DNA of 64,000 nt from Holophagales bacterium (lineage in GTDB: Bacteria; Acidobacteriota; Thermoanaerobaculia; UBA5066): assembly GCA_016714815.1 (NCBI GenBank), contig JADKBZ010000005.1, forward strand, positions 62,001-126,000, given 5' to 3'. How positions within the stretch are numbered: the stretch's first letter is position 1; each line of letters begins with the position of its first letter. Position numbers and translations under genes: made by a program. Shown here in pieces: positions 26,619 through 35,037 of the stretch. The notes below the pieces were generated by a model, which saw nothing but the letters and a program-made list of their open reading frames with translations, searched no databases and was not told where the DNA came from.

Positions 26619-26830
26619 CCGGTCCGGGTTTCCCTTCCTTCCGCGCGAGCGAAGCGAGCTTCCTCTCCGCGCAGAAGGGGCTGAGGGGGTTCGGGGGAGG
26701 CGGTTCGCGCCTCCCCCGTTCATTTCCGTTGAAACCCGGCGGTCCGGGTTTCCCTTCCTTCCGCGCGAGCGAAGCGAACTTCCTCTCCGCGCGGAAGGGG
26801 TTTGGGGAAACCCGGCGGTCCGGGTTTCCC
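26619..26830. repeat. Tandem intergenic repeats with nested hairpins
   Basis: A block of about 64 bases starting CGGTCCGGGTTTCCCTTCC occurs at about 26619-26684 and again at about 26738-26803, differing at only a few positions. A third truncated copy, CGGTCCGGGTTTCCCC, ends at 26830. Each full copy can fold (CCTTCCGCGCG pairs with CGCGCGGAAGG; one mismatch in the first copy). Between them lies a 10-bp hairpin (26693-26717), and the last junction forms a 12-bp hairpin, GGGGAAACCCGG/CCGGGTTTCCCC (26803-26830). The 284-base spacer holds no gene. Confidence 0.8.
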
Positions 26831-26838
26831 CAGGGAAT

Positions 26839-27072
26839 TTACGTGTTGTCCCGGTGCTTCAGCGGCCCCTTCAGCCGGAGCAGCGAGATCTTCGCGCGAA
26901 GCGTGTTGCGGTGGATCCCGAGGGACCTCGCCGCCTGACCCATGTTGCCCGAGGCGCGCGTCACCGCCGTAACGACGTACTTTCGCTCGAACTCCTTCCT
27001 CGCGGTCTCGAGGGGAATTCCCTTGGAAACGAGTTCGTCGATGATTCGCTGAAGCTGTCCGTCGAGCGTCAC
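26839..27072 (-). CDS. Fis-family helix-turn-helix protein
   Basis: The product is a short DNA-binding protein with a C-terminal Fis-type helix-turn-helix: FERKYVVTAVTRASGNMGQAARSLGIHRNTLRAKI. The same domain ends NtrC-type activators and stand-alone Fis. GTG 27072 (77 residues) is preferred because an AGGT motif lies just upstream and the preceding residues up to the next ATG (27174) look like untranslated leader. With the ATG it would be 111 residues. It is probably a nucleoid-associated or local regulator; targets are unknown. Confidence 0.8.
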   Translation of the reverse strand: MTLDGQLQRIIDELVSKGIPLETARKEFERKYVVTAVTRASGNMGQAARSLGIHRNTLRAKISLLRLKGPLKHRDNT

Positions 27073-27196
27073 GGTGACCTCACACTCCTCGTAATGAATA
27101 GACCCCTCCAGGGGCGAAAGGGGGAGGAACCTATCACGTGAGGACGTGAATAGGAACGCCGCGGAGAGGCGCACCCGCCCCCCGCGGCGCTTTCCG

Positions 27197-28063
27197 TTAC
27201 TTCATCTCGACGAAGTCGCCGGCGCCCATGTAGTCGACCATCGACGTCACCTTCGCGACGCAGGTGCGCCCCTTCGTCCACAGCACCGCGGCTTCTCCGA
27301 GAAGGGTGCGGATCGACCCGGAGTCGTTCCGCTTGCGATAGATCGTCAGGAAGTCGCCCGGGTAGAGCCCGTCCGCTTCACCGAGATCGATGAACACGAC
27401 GGAATCGGTCCCGACGGGCGTGGCGCGGTCCTTGGCCTCGAGAATGTGGCCGACGATCTTCCCGGACGGCGGGTCACACTGGGTGAGCGGGGCGCTCGCG
27501 CGGACGAGGGGAATCGGAATCGGCTCGAACGGGATCAGCAGGTCGCCCAGGTAGGACGGCTCGCACGAGTGCGTGATCTCCAGGATGGCCGAGGTCTCCT
27601 GTACGCAGACGACCTTCAGTCGAGCCGGCGTGTTGTAGAAGCGGCCGATAGGGCTGTCCGTCGAGCCGTATGGGTAGACCTCGTGGCCCGGGCGGAGGAG
27701 CTGGAATTCCTGCCCGGCCATGAGCCCTTCCCGGGCGCCCACGTCGGAGTAGACGATGTCGCCCACGCCGAACATGTGGCGGCTGTCCTCGTACTCGGCG
27801 GCGGCGAGCTGCCCGGTGACCGGCTCGGTCATCTCGCCGATCCAGCCCGCGCAGTAGACGTCGTCTTCCCAGCCGACCGGGTAGGGCTTCGACATCGAGC
27901 TCCCGGCCGTGGAGACATCCTCGATCACGAGCGGCGGCGGAACAGCCTCCTGCGGGGCAGGAATCGGCGCGGCTTCTGGAAGCCGGCCGGCACCTGCGGC
28001 TGGGATCGAAAGAGCGACTGCAGCGAGAGCAACCATCGCGGGGACGAGACACGCACGCTTCAC
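27197..28063 (-). CDS. Secreted protein of unknown function, possibly FlgT-C-like
   Basis: The 288-residue protein begins with a signal peptide (MKRACLVPAMVALAAVALSIPAAGA). It continues with a proline-rich spacer and two beta-rich domains: GWEDDVYCAGWIGEM...GDIVYSDVGAREGLMAGQEFQLLRPG and DSVVFIDLGEADGLYPGDFLTIYRKR. The repeated pattern of a glycine-anchored turn followed by a basic strand resembles the C-terminal domain of FlgT-like proteins. Several cysteines may form disulphides. It lies 102 bases downstream of bamD on the same strand. Function is unknown; the envelope is the likely location. Confidence 0.7.
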   Translation of the reverse strand: MKRACLVPAMVALAAVALSIPAAGAGRLPEAAPIPAPQEAVPPPLVIEDVSTAGSSMSKPYPVGWEDDVYCAGWIGEMTEPVTGQLAAAEYEDSRHMFGVGDIVYSDVGAREGLMAGQEFQLLRPGHEVYPYGSTDSPIGRFYNTPARLKVVCVQETSAILEITHSCEPSYLGDLLIPFEPIPIPLVRASAPLTQCDPPSGKIVGHILEAKDRATPVGTDSVVFIDLGEADGLYPGDFLTIYRKRNDSGSIRTLLGEAAVLWTKGRTCVAKVTSMVDYMGAGDFVEMK

Positions 28064-28165
28064 GGCTCCGACCTCCTCGAGGACGCCGCGGTGCGACCGC
28101 GCCCGACGGCCTCGGCTCGATTCTTCCGGACTTTCGACGTTAAGTTACCGCAAGGGCGGCGTTTC

Positions 28166-28978
28166 TCAAAGCACCGCCACGACCGCGGCGGCCGCGGCCC
28201 CCCCCCCGAGCTTCGGAAGCTTCCTCAGGAAGCCGCTCTCGGGGTAGTCCCGGCGGAGGCGCTCGAAGAGCGCTCGGGCGTCCTCGTCCCTGCCGAGGCG
28301 CCGCTCCGTGAGGCCGGCCCAGTAGAGGGCCTTGTCCATGCGGGAGTACTCGGGGAAGGCCACGAAGAGCCCGGCGAAGCGCCTCCGCGAGGACTCCCAG
28401 GCCCCCCTCTTGAAGTAGTACTGGCCAACCAGGAACTCGTGCTCGGCGAGGAGGTCGAGCATCGAGCGGTAGCGCGACCGGGCCTCCGCCGTATACGGGG
28501 ACTGCGGGTAGTTCTGGAGGAGCTCGCGGTAGCTCTGGGCGGCGAGCCGGGTGTTCGCCTGGTCCCGATCGGGCTTCTCGGCCTGCCGGTCGGAAACCTG
28601 GGCGAGCCTGAAGAGAGCGTAGTCGGACCGCGGGTGAGAAGGGTACCGGCTCCGGAAGTCCTTGTACCGCCCCTGGGCCTCCACGTAGCCGAGCGGGGAC
28701 TTCTCGTCGAAGAAGGAGTCGGCCAGGCGCAGGGCCGCCTGCTTGCCGAGGGCGTCGTTGGCGTAGTTCTCCGCCACGAAACGGAGGTACTGCCGCCCGA
28801 CCTCGTATTTCCGTTTCGAGACGAGCGCTTCTCCCTGCGCGTACGCCTCCTCCTTCGACATCGTCAGGAGCTCCCGCGTGACCTTCGACGGGTCGGTGGA
28901 AGAGCACGCCGCGCCGCCGAGAACGGCGGCGGCGAGTACGGCACGAACGGCAGCGGTGCGATGGGATCGGTGGAACAT
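28166..28978 (-). CDS. bamD: Outer-membrane assembly lipoprotein BamD
   Basis: BamD is a TPR lipoprotein that helps BamA insert outer-membrane proteins. The 270-residue product has a lipobox ending in LGGAAC near residue 25. TPR-like repeats follow: EAYAQGEALVSKRKYEVGRQYLRFVAENY, RYKDFRSRYPSHPRSDYALFRLAQ and SYRELLQNYPQSPYTAEARSRYRSM. The HEFLVGQYYFKRGAWESSRRRF segment is characteristic of BamD. It ends with an alanine-rich hydrophobic tail (KLGGGAAAAAVVAVL) that is unusual for the family. It is 14 bases downstream of the PASTA gene. Confidence 0.92.
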   Translation of the reverse strand: MFHRSHRTAAVRAVLAAAVLGGAACSSTDPSKVTRELLTMSKEEAYAQGEALVSKRKYEVGRQYLRFVAENYANDALGKQAALRLADSFFDEKSPLGYVEAQGRYKDFRSRYPSHPRSDYALFRLAQVSDRQAEKPDRDQANTRLAAQSYRELLQNYPQSPYTAEARSRYRSMLDLLAEHEFLVGQYYFKRGAWESSRRRFAGLFVAFPEYSRMDKALYWAGLTERRLGRDEDARALFERLRRDYPESGFLRKLPKLGGGAAAAAVVAVL

Positions 28979-28992
28979 CTGCTTCTCCGGAT

Positions 28993-29721
28993 TCAGCCCG
29001 GCTGCGGCTCGGGCGAGGCGATGACGAAGGAAAGGGTGTCCTTGAGGCCGACGGCGGACCCCGCGAGCGGAAACTGCCGGAGTATCGTCCCGGCGGCCGC
29101 CCCCTCATAGGGCTGCTCCCGGACGCCGCCGAGCCGGAATCCACGCGCCTCGAAGGCCAGGCGGACGCGCTCGAAGTCCCGGCCGATCAGATCGGGCATG
29201 ACGTAGAGAATGTCCGTCGAGCCCCGGTTCACGAGGACGTCGACCGGGGTTTCGGGATCCGTCGAGGCGCCCGGGACGACCCCCTGCGCGATGACGCCCT
29301 GCGGTCCGGGGAGCCGGATGGCCGAAACGGCGCCCTCGGTCAGCCCCTGCCGGGCGAGGGAGAGGGCCGCCGTTCGAGGCGTCAGGCCGGCGAGATCCGG
29401 GGCGCTGACGATCCGGGGCCCCAGGGAGAGGAAGATCCGCAGGTCCTGCCCGGCCTTGACCGCCATTCCGGCAGCCGGATTCTGCCCCCGGATCCGACGG
29501 GCCGGGATCTCTTCGTTGAAGGCCTCCTGGGTCCGGTCGACGACGATGCGCAGGCCCCTCTCGGCCGCCAGCGCGGTCGCCTCGTCCACGGACCGCCCCG
29601 TCAGGTCGGGGACCTCCTCCGCCTTGCCGAGAACGAACCGCGAAAACGAGATCCAGGCCGCCACGGCGAGGATCCCGGCAAGGAGGAGGGCGTAGAGGAT
29701 CCGTGCCAGAACGCCACTCAT
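28993..29721 (-). CDS. Membrane-anchored PASTA-domain protein
   Basis: PASTA domains bind peptidoglycan fragments and beta-lactams. The 242-residue protein has one N-terminal membrane helix (ILYALLLAGILAVAAWISF) and three PASTA repeats. They begin at EVPDLTGRSVDEATALAAERGL, SAPDLAGLTPRTAALSLARQGL and VMPDLIGRDFERVRLAFEARGF. There is no kinase or transpeptidase domain, so it differs from PknB or PBP proteins. It precedes bamD by 14 bases, suggesting an envelope operon. Confidence 0.9.
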   Translation of the reverse strand: MSGVLARILYALLLAGILAVAAWISFSRFVLGKAEEVPDLTGRSVDEATALAAERGLRIVVDRTQEAFNEEIPARRIRGQNPAAGMAVKAGQDLRIFLSLGPRIVSAPDLAGLTPRTAALSLARQGLTEGAVSAIRLPGPQGVIAQGVVPGASTDPETPVDVLVNRGSTDILYVMPDLIGRDFERVRLAFEARGFRLGGVREQPYEGAAAGTILRQFPLAGSAVGLKDTLSFVIASPEPQPG

Positions 29722-29786
29722 TCCTCCGGACTTTAGCAGGGGGCGTGCCTTGACCCCGGCGGCGCCGGCGGGGAGACTCCGTCTCC

Positions 29787-30779
29787 ATGCCCGAACACTC
29801 CCGGGGAACGAGACCCCAGCGAGCGGCTGGAACGCCCTCCCTCCCGCTTTCGCGGGCCGACCTCCACGTCCACACCAACGCCTCGATTTTCAAGTACTTC
29901 AAGGCGGCCAACAGTCACGACTCCTACAACGACCCGGAGGAGGTCTATCGGCTCGCGAAGGCCCGCGGGATGGACTTTGTCACCTTCTCCGACCACGACA
30001 CCGTCGAAGGGTGCCTCAGGTTCCAGGATCGCCACCCGGACCTCGCCGATTTCTTCGTCTCGGTCGAGGTGGAGACCTGGTTCCCGAAGACGGGTCACCG
30101 GATCCACGTCAACGTCTTCGACCTGACGCGGCAGCAGCACGCCGTCATCGACCGGAAGCGCCGGAGCATCTTCGAGCTCGTCGACTACCTCCGGGCCGAG
30201 GACCTCCTCTTCTCCGCGAACCACCTCTTCCAGTCGTACCGGATGCGCCAGGCGCCCGAGGTCTTCTTCGAGACGATGCTCTCGCTCTTCGACGTCTTCG
30301 AGGTGAAGAACGGCTCGATGGCCTACCAGCACAACGCCCTCGTCGAGGACCTGATGCTCGTGGCGAAGGAGAAACGCGGGAGCCTCGCCCTCGTGGGCGG
30401 CTCCGATGCCCACACCTATCCCCCGGTCGCCTCCGTCTTCACGATGGCTCCCGGCAAGACCTGGCAGGAGTTCCTCGCGTCGATCCGCCGCGGCGAATGC
30501 CTTTCCTGGGGCTCGGAGATGGGTTTCACGAAGGTCCTCGGCGACGTCTACCGGAGCGTCGGGAAGCACTACCGGCAGGTTTCCGACCTGAAGAACCCCG
30601 ACTACACGCCTCGCGAGAAGGCCCAGCACCTCTTCTTCTCGCTCATGTCCGTCCCGATCCTCGCCAGCGGCTTCCCCGCCGCCGTCTTCGGGCTCAACTA
30701 CGCCAAGCAGGTCGCCCTCTCGAAGAACCTGACGAAGCATTTCCGCAAGAAGGGCCTCTCCCGCTCGAGGGAGGGGTGA
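29787..30779 (+). CDS. PHP-domain metal-dependent hydrolase
   Basis: The 330-residue protein has the PHP signature: ADLHVHTNAS near residue 24, then FSDHDTVEGC and later GGSDAHTYPP. PHP proteins are metal-dependent phosphoesterases such as histidinol phosphatase or DNA polymerase-associated exonucleases. The C-terminal 80 residues contain a hydrophobic segment, SVPILASGFPAAVFGLNYA, which could associate with a membrane. Its stop overlaps the endonuclease IV start by 4 bases, so the two are coupled. The substrate is unknown. Confidence 0.88.
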   Translation: MPEHSRGTRPQRAAGTPSLPLSRADLHVHTNASIFKYFKAANSHDSYNDPEEVYRLAKARGMDFVTFSDHDTVEGCLRFQDRHPDLADFFVSVEVETWFPKTGHRIHVNVFDLTRQQHAVIDRKRRSIFELVDYLRAEDLLFSANHLFQSYRMRQAPEVFFETMLSLFDVFEVKNGSMAYQHNALVEDLMLVAKEKRGSLALVGGSDAHTYPPVASVFTMAPGKTWQEFLASIRRGECLSWGSEMGFTKVLGDVYRSVGKHYRQVSDLKNPDYTPREKAQHLFFSLMSVPILASGFPAAVFGLNYAKQVALSKNLTKHFRKKGLSRSREG

Positions 30780-31663
30780 CGAAGCGGCCCACGGGAGCCG
30801 GACCCCTCGTCGGCGCCCACATGAGCGCCGCGGGAGGCCTCGCCCGTGCCGTCGAACGGGCCGTCGCGGCCGGCTGCCGGACGCTGCAGGTCTTCACGAA
30901 GAACTCGAACCAGTGGGCCGGCAAGCCCATCGTTCCTTCCGAGGCCAAGGCCTTCCAGCGCGCCGCCGCCGAGGCGGGCCTCGCCCCCCTCGTCTCCCAC
31001 TCGGCCTACCTCATCAACCTCGCCTCCCCCGACCCCGTCGTTCGCGCCCGCTCGGCCGACGCGCTCGTCGACGAGATCGAGCGGTGCGATGCGAACGGCA
31101 TTCCGTTCCTCGTCCTCCACCCCGGCTCCCACGGGGGCGAGGGCGAGGAGGTGGGCCTCGACCGGATCGCGCGAGGCCTCGACGACGCGGCGGCGAAGAC
31201 GCCGTCCTCGCGGACGACCATCCTCCTCGAAACGGCGGCCGGGCAGGGAGCCTGTCTCGGCCACGACTTCGCCCACCTCGCCGCCATCCTCGCCCGCGCC
31301 GATTCCCGCCCGCGCCTCGCCCTCTGCCTCGACACCTGTCACATCCACGCCGCCGGCTACGACATCGTCACGAAGGACGGCTGGCGCTCGACGCTCGACG
31401 CCCTCGACTCCTCCTGCGGCCTCGGCCTCGTCAAGGTGATCCACGCGAACGACTCCAAGAAGGAGCGGGGCTGCCGCGTCGACCGCCACGAGCGGATCGG
31501 CCTCGGCCAGATCGGCGAAAAGGGCTTCGTGAACCTGATGACCGAGGCCGCCTTCGAGGACGTCCCGAAGATCCTCGAGACGCCGAAGGACGAAGAAGGG
31601 CGCTGGGACCGCGAAGGCCTCGCGGCGCTCCGGAAGCTCGCGCGGCGGAAGGGACCGGCGTAG
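30776..31663 (+). CDS. nfo: Endonuclease IV (Nfo), AP endonuclease
   Basis: Nfo cleaves DNA at abasic sites in base-excision repair. The 295-residue product has the three-zinc TIM-barrel signatures: GAHMSAAGGL, VLHPGSHGG, LLETAAGQG, CLDTCHIHAAGYD, and the final HANDSKKERGCRVDRHERIGLGQIG. The start is GTG 30776, whose TGA overlap ends the PHP gene. A palindrome follows the stop. Confidence 0.95.
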   Translation: MTKRPTGAGPLVGAHMSAAGGLARAVERAVAAGCRTLQVFTKNSNQWAGKPIVPSEAKAFQRAAAEAGLAPLVSHSAYLINLASPDPVVRARSADALVDEIERCDANGIPFLVLHPGSHGGEGEEVGLDRIARGLDDAAAKTPSSRTTILLETAAGQGACLGHDFAHLAAILARADSRPRLALCLDTCHIHAAGYDIVTKDGWRSTLDALDSSCGLGLVKVIHANDSKKERGCRVDRHERIGLGQIGEKGFVNLMTEAAFEDVPKILETPKDEEGRWDREGLAALRKLARRKGPA

Positions 31664-31708
31664 GCCGGACTGACCGGGGGAATCCGGTCGCTCTTCTTTC
31701 CCTGACCG

Positions 31709-31730
31709 CCCGCGGCCAAATGGCCGCGGG
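31709..31730. terminator. Hairpin between nfo and cydB
   Basis: A perfect 10-bp stem (CCCGCGGCCA and TGGCCGCGGG) with a 2-base centre lies between the converging nfo and cydB genes. It has no T run, so it may be a shared Rho-assisted stop. Confidence 0.6.
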
Positions 31731-31732
31731 CC

Positions 31733-32734
31733 TCAGTTCGCCGGACGACGGAAGCGCAGGAAGACGAAGACGCTGTAACCGGCGACGAGCGTCAGAACGG
31801 CGACGAGGACGACCACCAGGGACGTCAGAACCGCCGGTGTCGCGGCCGAGCTCGCGATCGTGAGGCCGGGGCCGGCCCCGCCGGGCGCCGGGACGACGCT
31901 CGGATAGAGGCCCTGGCCGACGATCCCCCAGAGCGCCACGATGACCGTGGAGGACGCGACGAGGGCGGCCCTCGCGAGGCCCCCCTTCGCGAGGAACGGC
32001 ACCGCGACGAGGGACCCGAGCATCCCCACCGGCGCGATCCACGACAGGGGGTGGTGGTAGTGCCTCCAGAGGTGCGGCGCGGCCCAGAGCGAGAGGAGCC
32101 CGGCGAGCCCGTGCATCGCCACGACGGTCACCCAGGCCCGCAGGACCGCGTCCTGCGCCCTCTCACCGGCCGGGGCTTCCGCCCTGAAGTTCAGCCAGCA
32201 GGCGCCCTGCAACGCGAAGAGCACGACAACGTCGAGTCCGAGGACGAGAGCGAAGGGGTTCAGGAGGTCGCCGAACGCCCCCGAATAGCTCCCCTGCGCG
32301 TCGAGCGGCAGGCCGCGGAGGACGTTCCCGAGGACGAAGCCGGGGACGAACGCCGCGAGGACGCAGAGGACGCCGAACGCGCGGGCGCGCGCCGTCGCCT
32401 GCCCGGCGCTCACCGTCGCCCGCACTGGTCCGAGGGCCGCCGCGCGCAGGACGAGAACGAGGACGAACGCCGCGAGGAGGGGTGCGAAAGCCGCGACCAG
32501 GACCGCACGCACCGGAGGAAATGCCGTGAAGAGGGCGGCCGCCCCGGCGACGAGCCAGAACTCGTTCCCGAACGTCGCGGGGCCGATCGAGCCGAGCGCC
32601 AGGCGGCGCTCCTCGTCGCTCCGCCCGCTCCCCAGCAGCAAGGTACCGACGCCGCAGTCGATCCCGTCGAGGACCGAGTAGCCGGCGAAGAGTATTCCGA
32701 CGAGAAGGAACCAGGTCAGCTGAAGGTCGGTCAT
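31733..32734 (-). CDS. cydB: Cytochrome bd-type ubiquinol oxidase subunit II (CydB)
   Basis: CydB is the second core subunit of cytochrome bd oxidase, which reduces oxygen with quinol. The 333-residue product has eight or so membrane helices and starts LTWFLLVGILFAGYSVLDGIDCGVGTLLL, the family's first helix. It contains NEFWLVAGAAALFTAFP and ends with a last helix before FLRFRRPAN. No cydA lies in the window: the next gene upstream encodes a hydrogenase-type protease. The subunit I gene must be elsewhere or the complex is unusual. Confidence 0.9.
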   Translation of the reverse strand: MTDLQLTWFLLVGILFAGYSVLDGIDCGVGTLLLGSGRSDEERRLALGSIGPATFGNEFWLVAGAAALFTAFPPVRAVLVAAFAPLLAAFVLVLVLRAAALGPVRATVSAGQATARARAFGVLCVLAAFVPGFVLGNVLRGLPLDAQGSYSGAFGDLLNPFALVLGLDVVVLFALQGACWLNFRAEAPAGERAQDAVLRAWVTVVAMHGLAGLLSLWAAPHLWRHYHHPLSWIAPVGMLGSLVAVPFLAKGGLARAALVASSTVIVALWGIVGQGLYPSVVPAPGGAGPGLTIASSAATPAVLTSLVVVLVAVLTLVAGYSVFVFLRFRRPAN

Positions 32735-32828
32735 CTCGCGCCTCCTCGGGATGGCTCGTTCGAACGGCGACTCCGCGAGGAGAGGTTAGCTCGGTTGCCT
32801 TCGGTCGGGGGGACTCCTCCCGTCCGCC

Positions 32829-33260
32829 CTACCCCGAGAGCCATAGGACGACCCGGGCGACCGCTCTTTCCACCTCCAGGGACATCGGCGCTCCCAGGTC
32901 GAACTCCTTCGCCGAGATGCCGAGGAGGACGAGAGTCTTCGGAAGGAGCCCGAGGGCCCTGGCGAGCTCGATCCCCTCGGCCACTCCGGAGCCGTGGGTC
33001 GTCGCCCAACTCAGGTCCGCGGGGAGCGGCGCGGCGAGGGCGTCGATCTCGACGATCGTTCCGGGCGGATCGTTCGAGACGACCGCGTCGACGACGACGA
33101 CGTCGTCGTCCGGTCCCCAAAGCCCGACGAGCCCCGGCGCATCCCCGCCGTGCTCGTGGAGAATGAGGGAGCTCGACGGAGAGAGACGGCGGACCGTCTC
33201 CCAGCCCGCCGCGTCATCCCCGCGAAGGTCGTTCCCGACTCCAATGACGACGCGCGCCAC
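32829..33260 (-). CDS. HyaD/HybD-type hydrogenase maturation protease
   Basis: These proteases trim the C terminus of the [NiFe]-hydrogenase large subunit after metal insertion. The 143-residue product shows VVIGVGNDLRGDDAAG (a metal-binding glutamate/aspartate turn), VVVVDAVVSNDPPGT and THGSGVAEGIELARALG. The start is GTG 33260. No hydrogenase structural or hyp genes are in the window, so the substrate cannot be named. A long overlapping frame upstream is an antiframe of the amylase gene. Confidence 0.85.
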   Translation of the reverse strand: MARVVIGVGNDLRGDDAAGWETVRRLSPSSSLILHEHGGDAPGLVGLWGPDDDVVVVDAVVSNDPPGTIVEIDALAAPLPADLSWATTHGSGVAEGIELARALGLLPKTLVLLGISAKEFDLGAPMSLEVERAVARVVLWLSG

Positions 33261-33331
33261 GCGCGCCGAGTGTCTCTCGATTCGGGCCTGCCGGAGCCGG
33301 CAGGACGAAACCGGGTCTCCGTGCAGGTTCG

Positions 33332-34987
33332 CTATCTCACCCGCCAGACGCCGGTACCGCGGGGCGGGAGGTTCACCCGGATGGCACCCGGACCCCCGCT
33401 CGGGTCTCCCACCGAGCCGTCGACGAAGACCCTCTCGAACGACGTTCCGTTCACCGCGTACGGGCCCGCGGAGACGAACGTGTCGGAGAGGTTGTGGGCG
33501 ACGAAGACGGTCTCCCCGGACGTCACGCGCTGGAACGCGAGGACGGGGGAGGTGCCGGTGAGCGGGGTGAGGACGACGAGAGCTCCTTTCGCGAGCGCCG
33601 GGGCGTCCTTCCGCGCCCGGATGAGGCTGCGGTAGCGCGACAGGAGAGAGGTGGGATCGCCCGTCTGGGCCGCGACGTTCGCGGTCTCGCGGCCGGGGGC
33701 GAATCCGAACCAGGGCGTCCCCGTCGTGAACCCTCCGCCGGGGGAGGCGTCCCACGGCATCGGAGTCCGCTTCGACTCGTCGCCGCCGGTCGGGCCGTTC
33801 TCGATCCCGACCTCCTCGCCGTAGTAGAGGAACGGCGCGCCCGGGAGCGTGAGGAGGATCGCCGCGGCGTTGCGGAGACGGCCCTGGTTCTTCCCGAGCT
33901 GCGTGGCGAGGCGGGCCTGGTCGTGGTTCGTGAGGAAGGGGGCGTCGATTGCGCCTTGCGGGTACGCCCTCTGCACCTCGTCGAGCTTGGCGGCGATCGG
34001 CGTGGCGTTGCCCTGGGCGAGGGCGGCCAGGATCTTCTCGGAGAGGGGAAAGTCGAAGCTGGCGGGGAGCTCGTCTCCGCCGGGAACGGAAGTCGAGCCG
34101 TAGTACGTCGCGATGACCTTCGTGTCGGCCCAGTTCTCTCCGACGAGGAGCGCCCCGGGCTTGACGCGCCGCACGTGCGCGGCGAATTCCTTCAGCGCCG
34201 CGTGTGTCTCCGTCGTGTCGGCCTGCAGCGGCCCGGCTCCGTTCTCGACGAGGTAGCGGGTCGCGTCGAGGCGGAAGCCGTCGACCCCGCGTTCGAGCCA
34301 GAGGGAGGCAACTCGCTTCATCTCCTCTCGCAGGGCGGGAGAACGCCAGTTCAGGTCGGGCATTCCGCCCCAGAAGACTCCGTAGTAGTAGCTGCCGCCC
34401 GAGGGGTGCCAGGTACCGCTGTTGCCGCCCCAGGGCTGCTTCCAGCCCGGGTCCGTGCCGCTCCAGACGTAGAAGTCGCGGGTGGGAGACGCCGGGGAGG
34501 CGGCCGCGGAGACGAACCACGGATGTCCTGCGCCGCTGTGGTTGACGACGAGGTCGACGATGATCCGGATCCCGCGCCGGTGCGCCTCGTCGAGGAGCCT
34601 CAGGAAGTCGGCGTTCGTGCCATAGTCGGGATTGATTCGCTCGTAGTTGGTGGTGTCGTAGCCGTGATAGCTGGGGGACTCGAAGACCGGCATGAGCCAG
34701 AGGGCGTCGACGCCGAGGTCCGTCGTCGTCTCGCTCCGGCCGTCGTTGAGGTAGTCGAGCCGGGAGAGGAGACCCTTCAGGTCCCCCTTCCCGTCCCCGT
34801 CGGAGTCCGCAAAGCTCCTCACGAAGACCTCGTAGAAGACGGCTCCGCGCGCCCAGTCGTTCTTCCATTCCGAGGCCGCGGGCCGCGCCGGGGCTGGGAC
34901 GACGTCGCGCTCGGCCGTCGAGGAGCTCCCGCAGGTGAGCGCCGCCAGCGCCATCGGAAGGGCGAGGAAGAGACGAAGAGAACGCAT
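33332..34987 (-). CDS. GH13 alpha-amylase family lipoprotein
   Basis: GH13 enzymes hydrolyse or rearrange alpha-glucosidic bonds. The 551-residue product starts with a lipoprotein signal ending in LAALTCGSSS, so it is probably anchored in the outer membrane. Catalytic motifs are GFRLDATRYL (nucleophile Asp near residue 238), LLVGENWAD (acid Glu near 283) and FLTNHDQAR (Asp near 354). The DLVVNHSG and PWGGNSGTWH segments resemble alpha-glucosidase or cyclomaltodextrinase relatives. Together with malQ 1 kb away, this suggests maltodextrin or starch use. Confidence 0.93.
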   Translation of the reverse strand: MRSLRLFLALPMALAALTCGSSSTAERDVVPAPARPAASEWKNDWARGAVFYEVFVRSFADSDGDGKGDLKGLLSRLDYLNDGRSETTTDLGVDALWLMPVFESPSYHGYDTTNYERINPDYGTNADFLRLLDEAHRRGIRIIVDLVVNHSGAGHPWFVSAAASPASPTRDFYVWSGTDPGWKQPWGGNSGTWHPSGGSYYYGVFWGGMPDLNWRSPALREEMKRVASLWLERGVDGFRLDATRYLVENGAGPLQADTTETHAALKEFAAHVRRVKPGALLVGENWADTKVIATYYGSTSVPGGDELPASFDFPLSEKILAALAQGNATPIAAKLDEVQRAYPQGAIDAPFLTNHDQARLATQLGKNQGRLRNAAAILLTLPGAPFLYYGEEVGIENGPTGGDESKRTPMPWDASPGGGFTTGTPWFGFAPGRETANVAAQTGDPTSLLSRYRSLIRARKDAPALAKGALVVLTPLTGTSPVLAFQRVTSGETVFVAHNLSDTFVSAGPYAVNGTSFERVFVDGSVGDPSGGPGAIRVNLPPRGTGVWRVR

Positions 34988-35037
34988 GGAGACCTCCGGG
35001 CCGCGGCCCGGCGCAAGGATAGCGAACGGAGGACCGG

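Noticed and set aside
26575..26830. CRISPR array
   Set aside because: Only two long copies and one partial copy, no regular spacers and no cas genes; they are foldable intergenic repeats.
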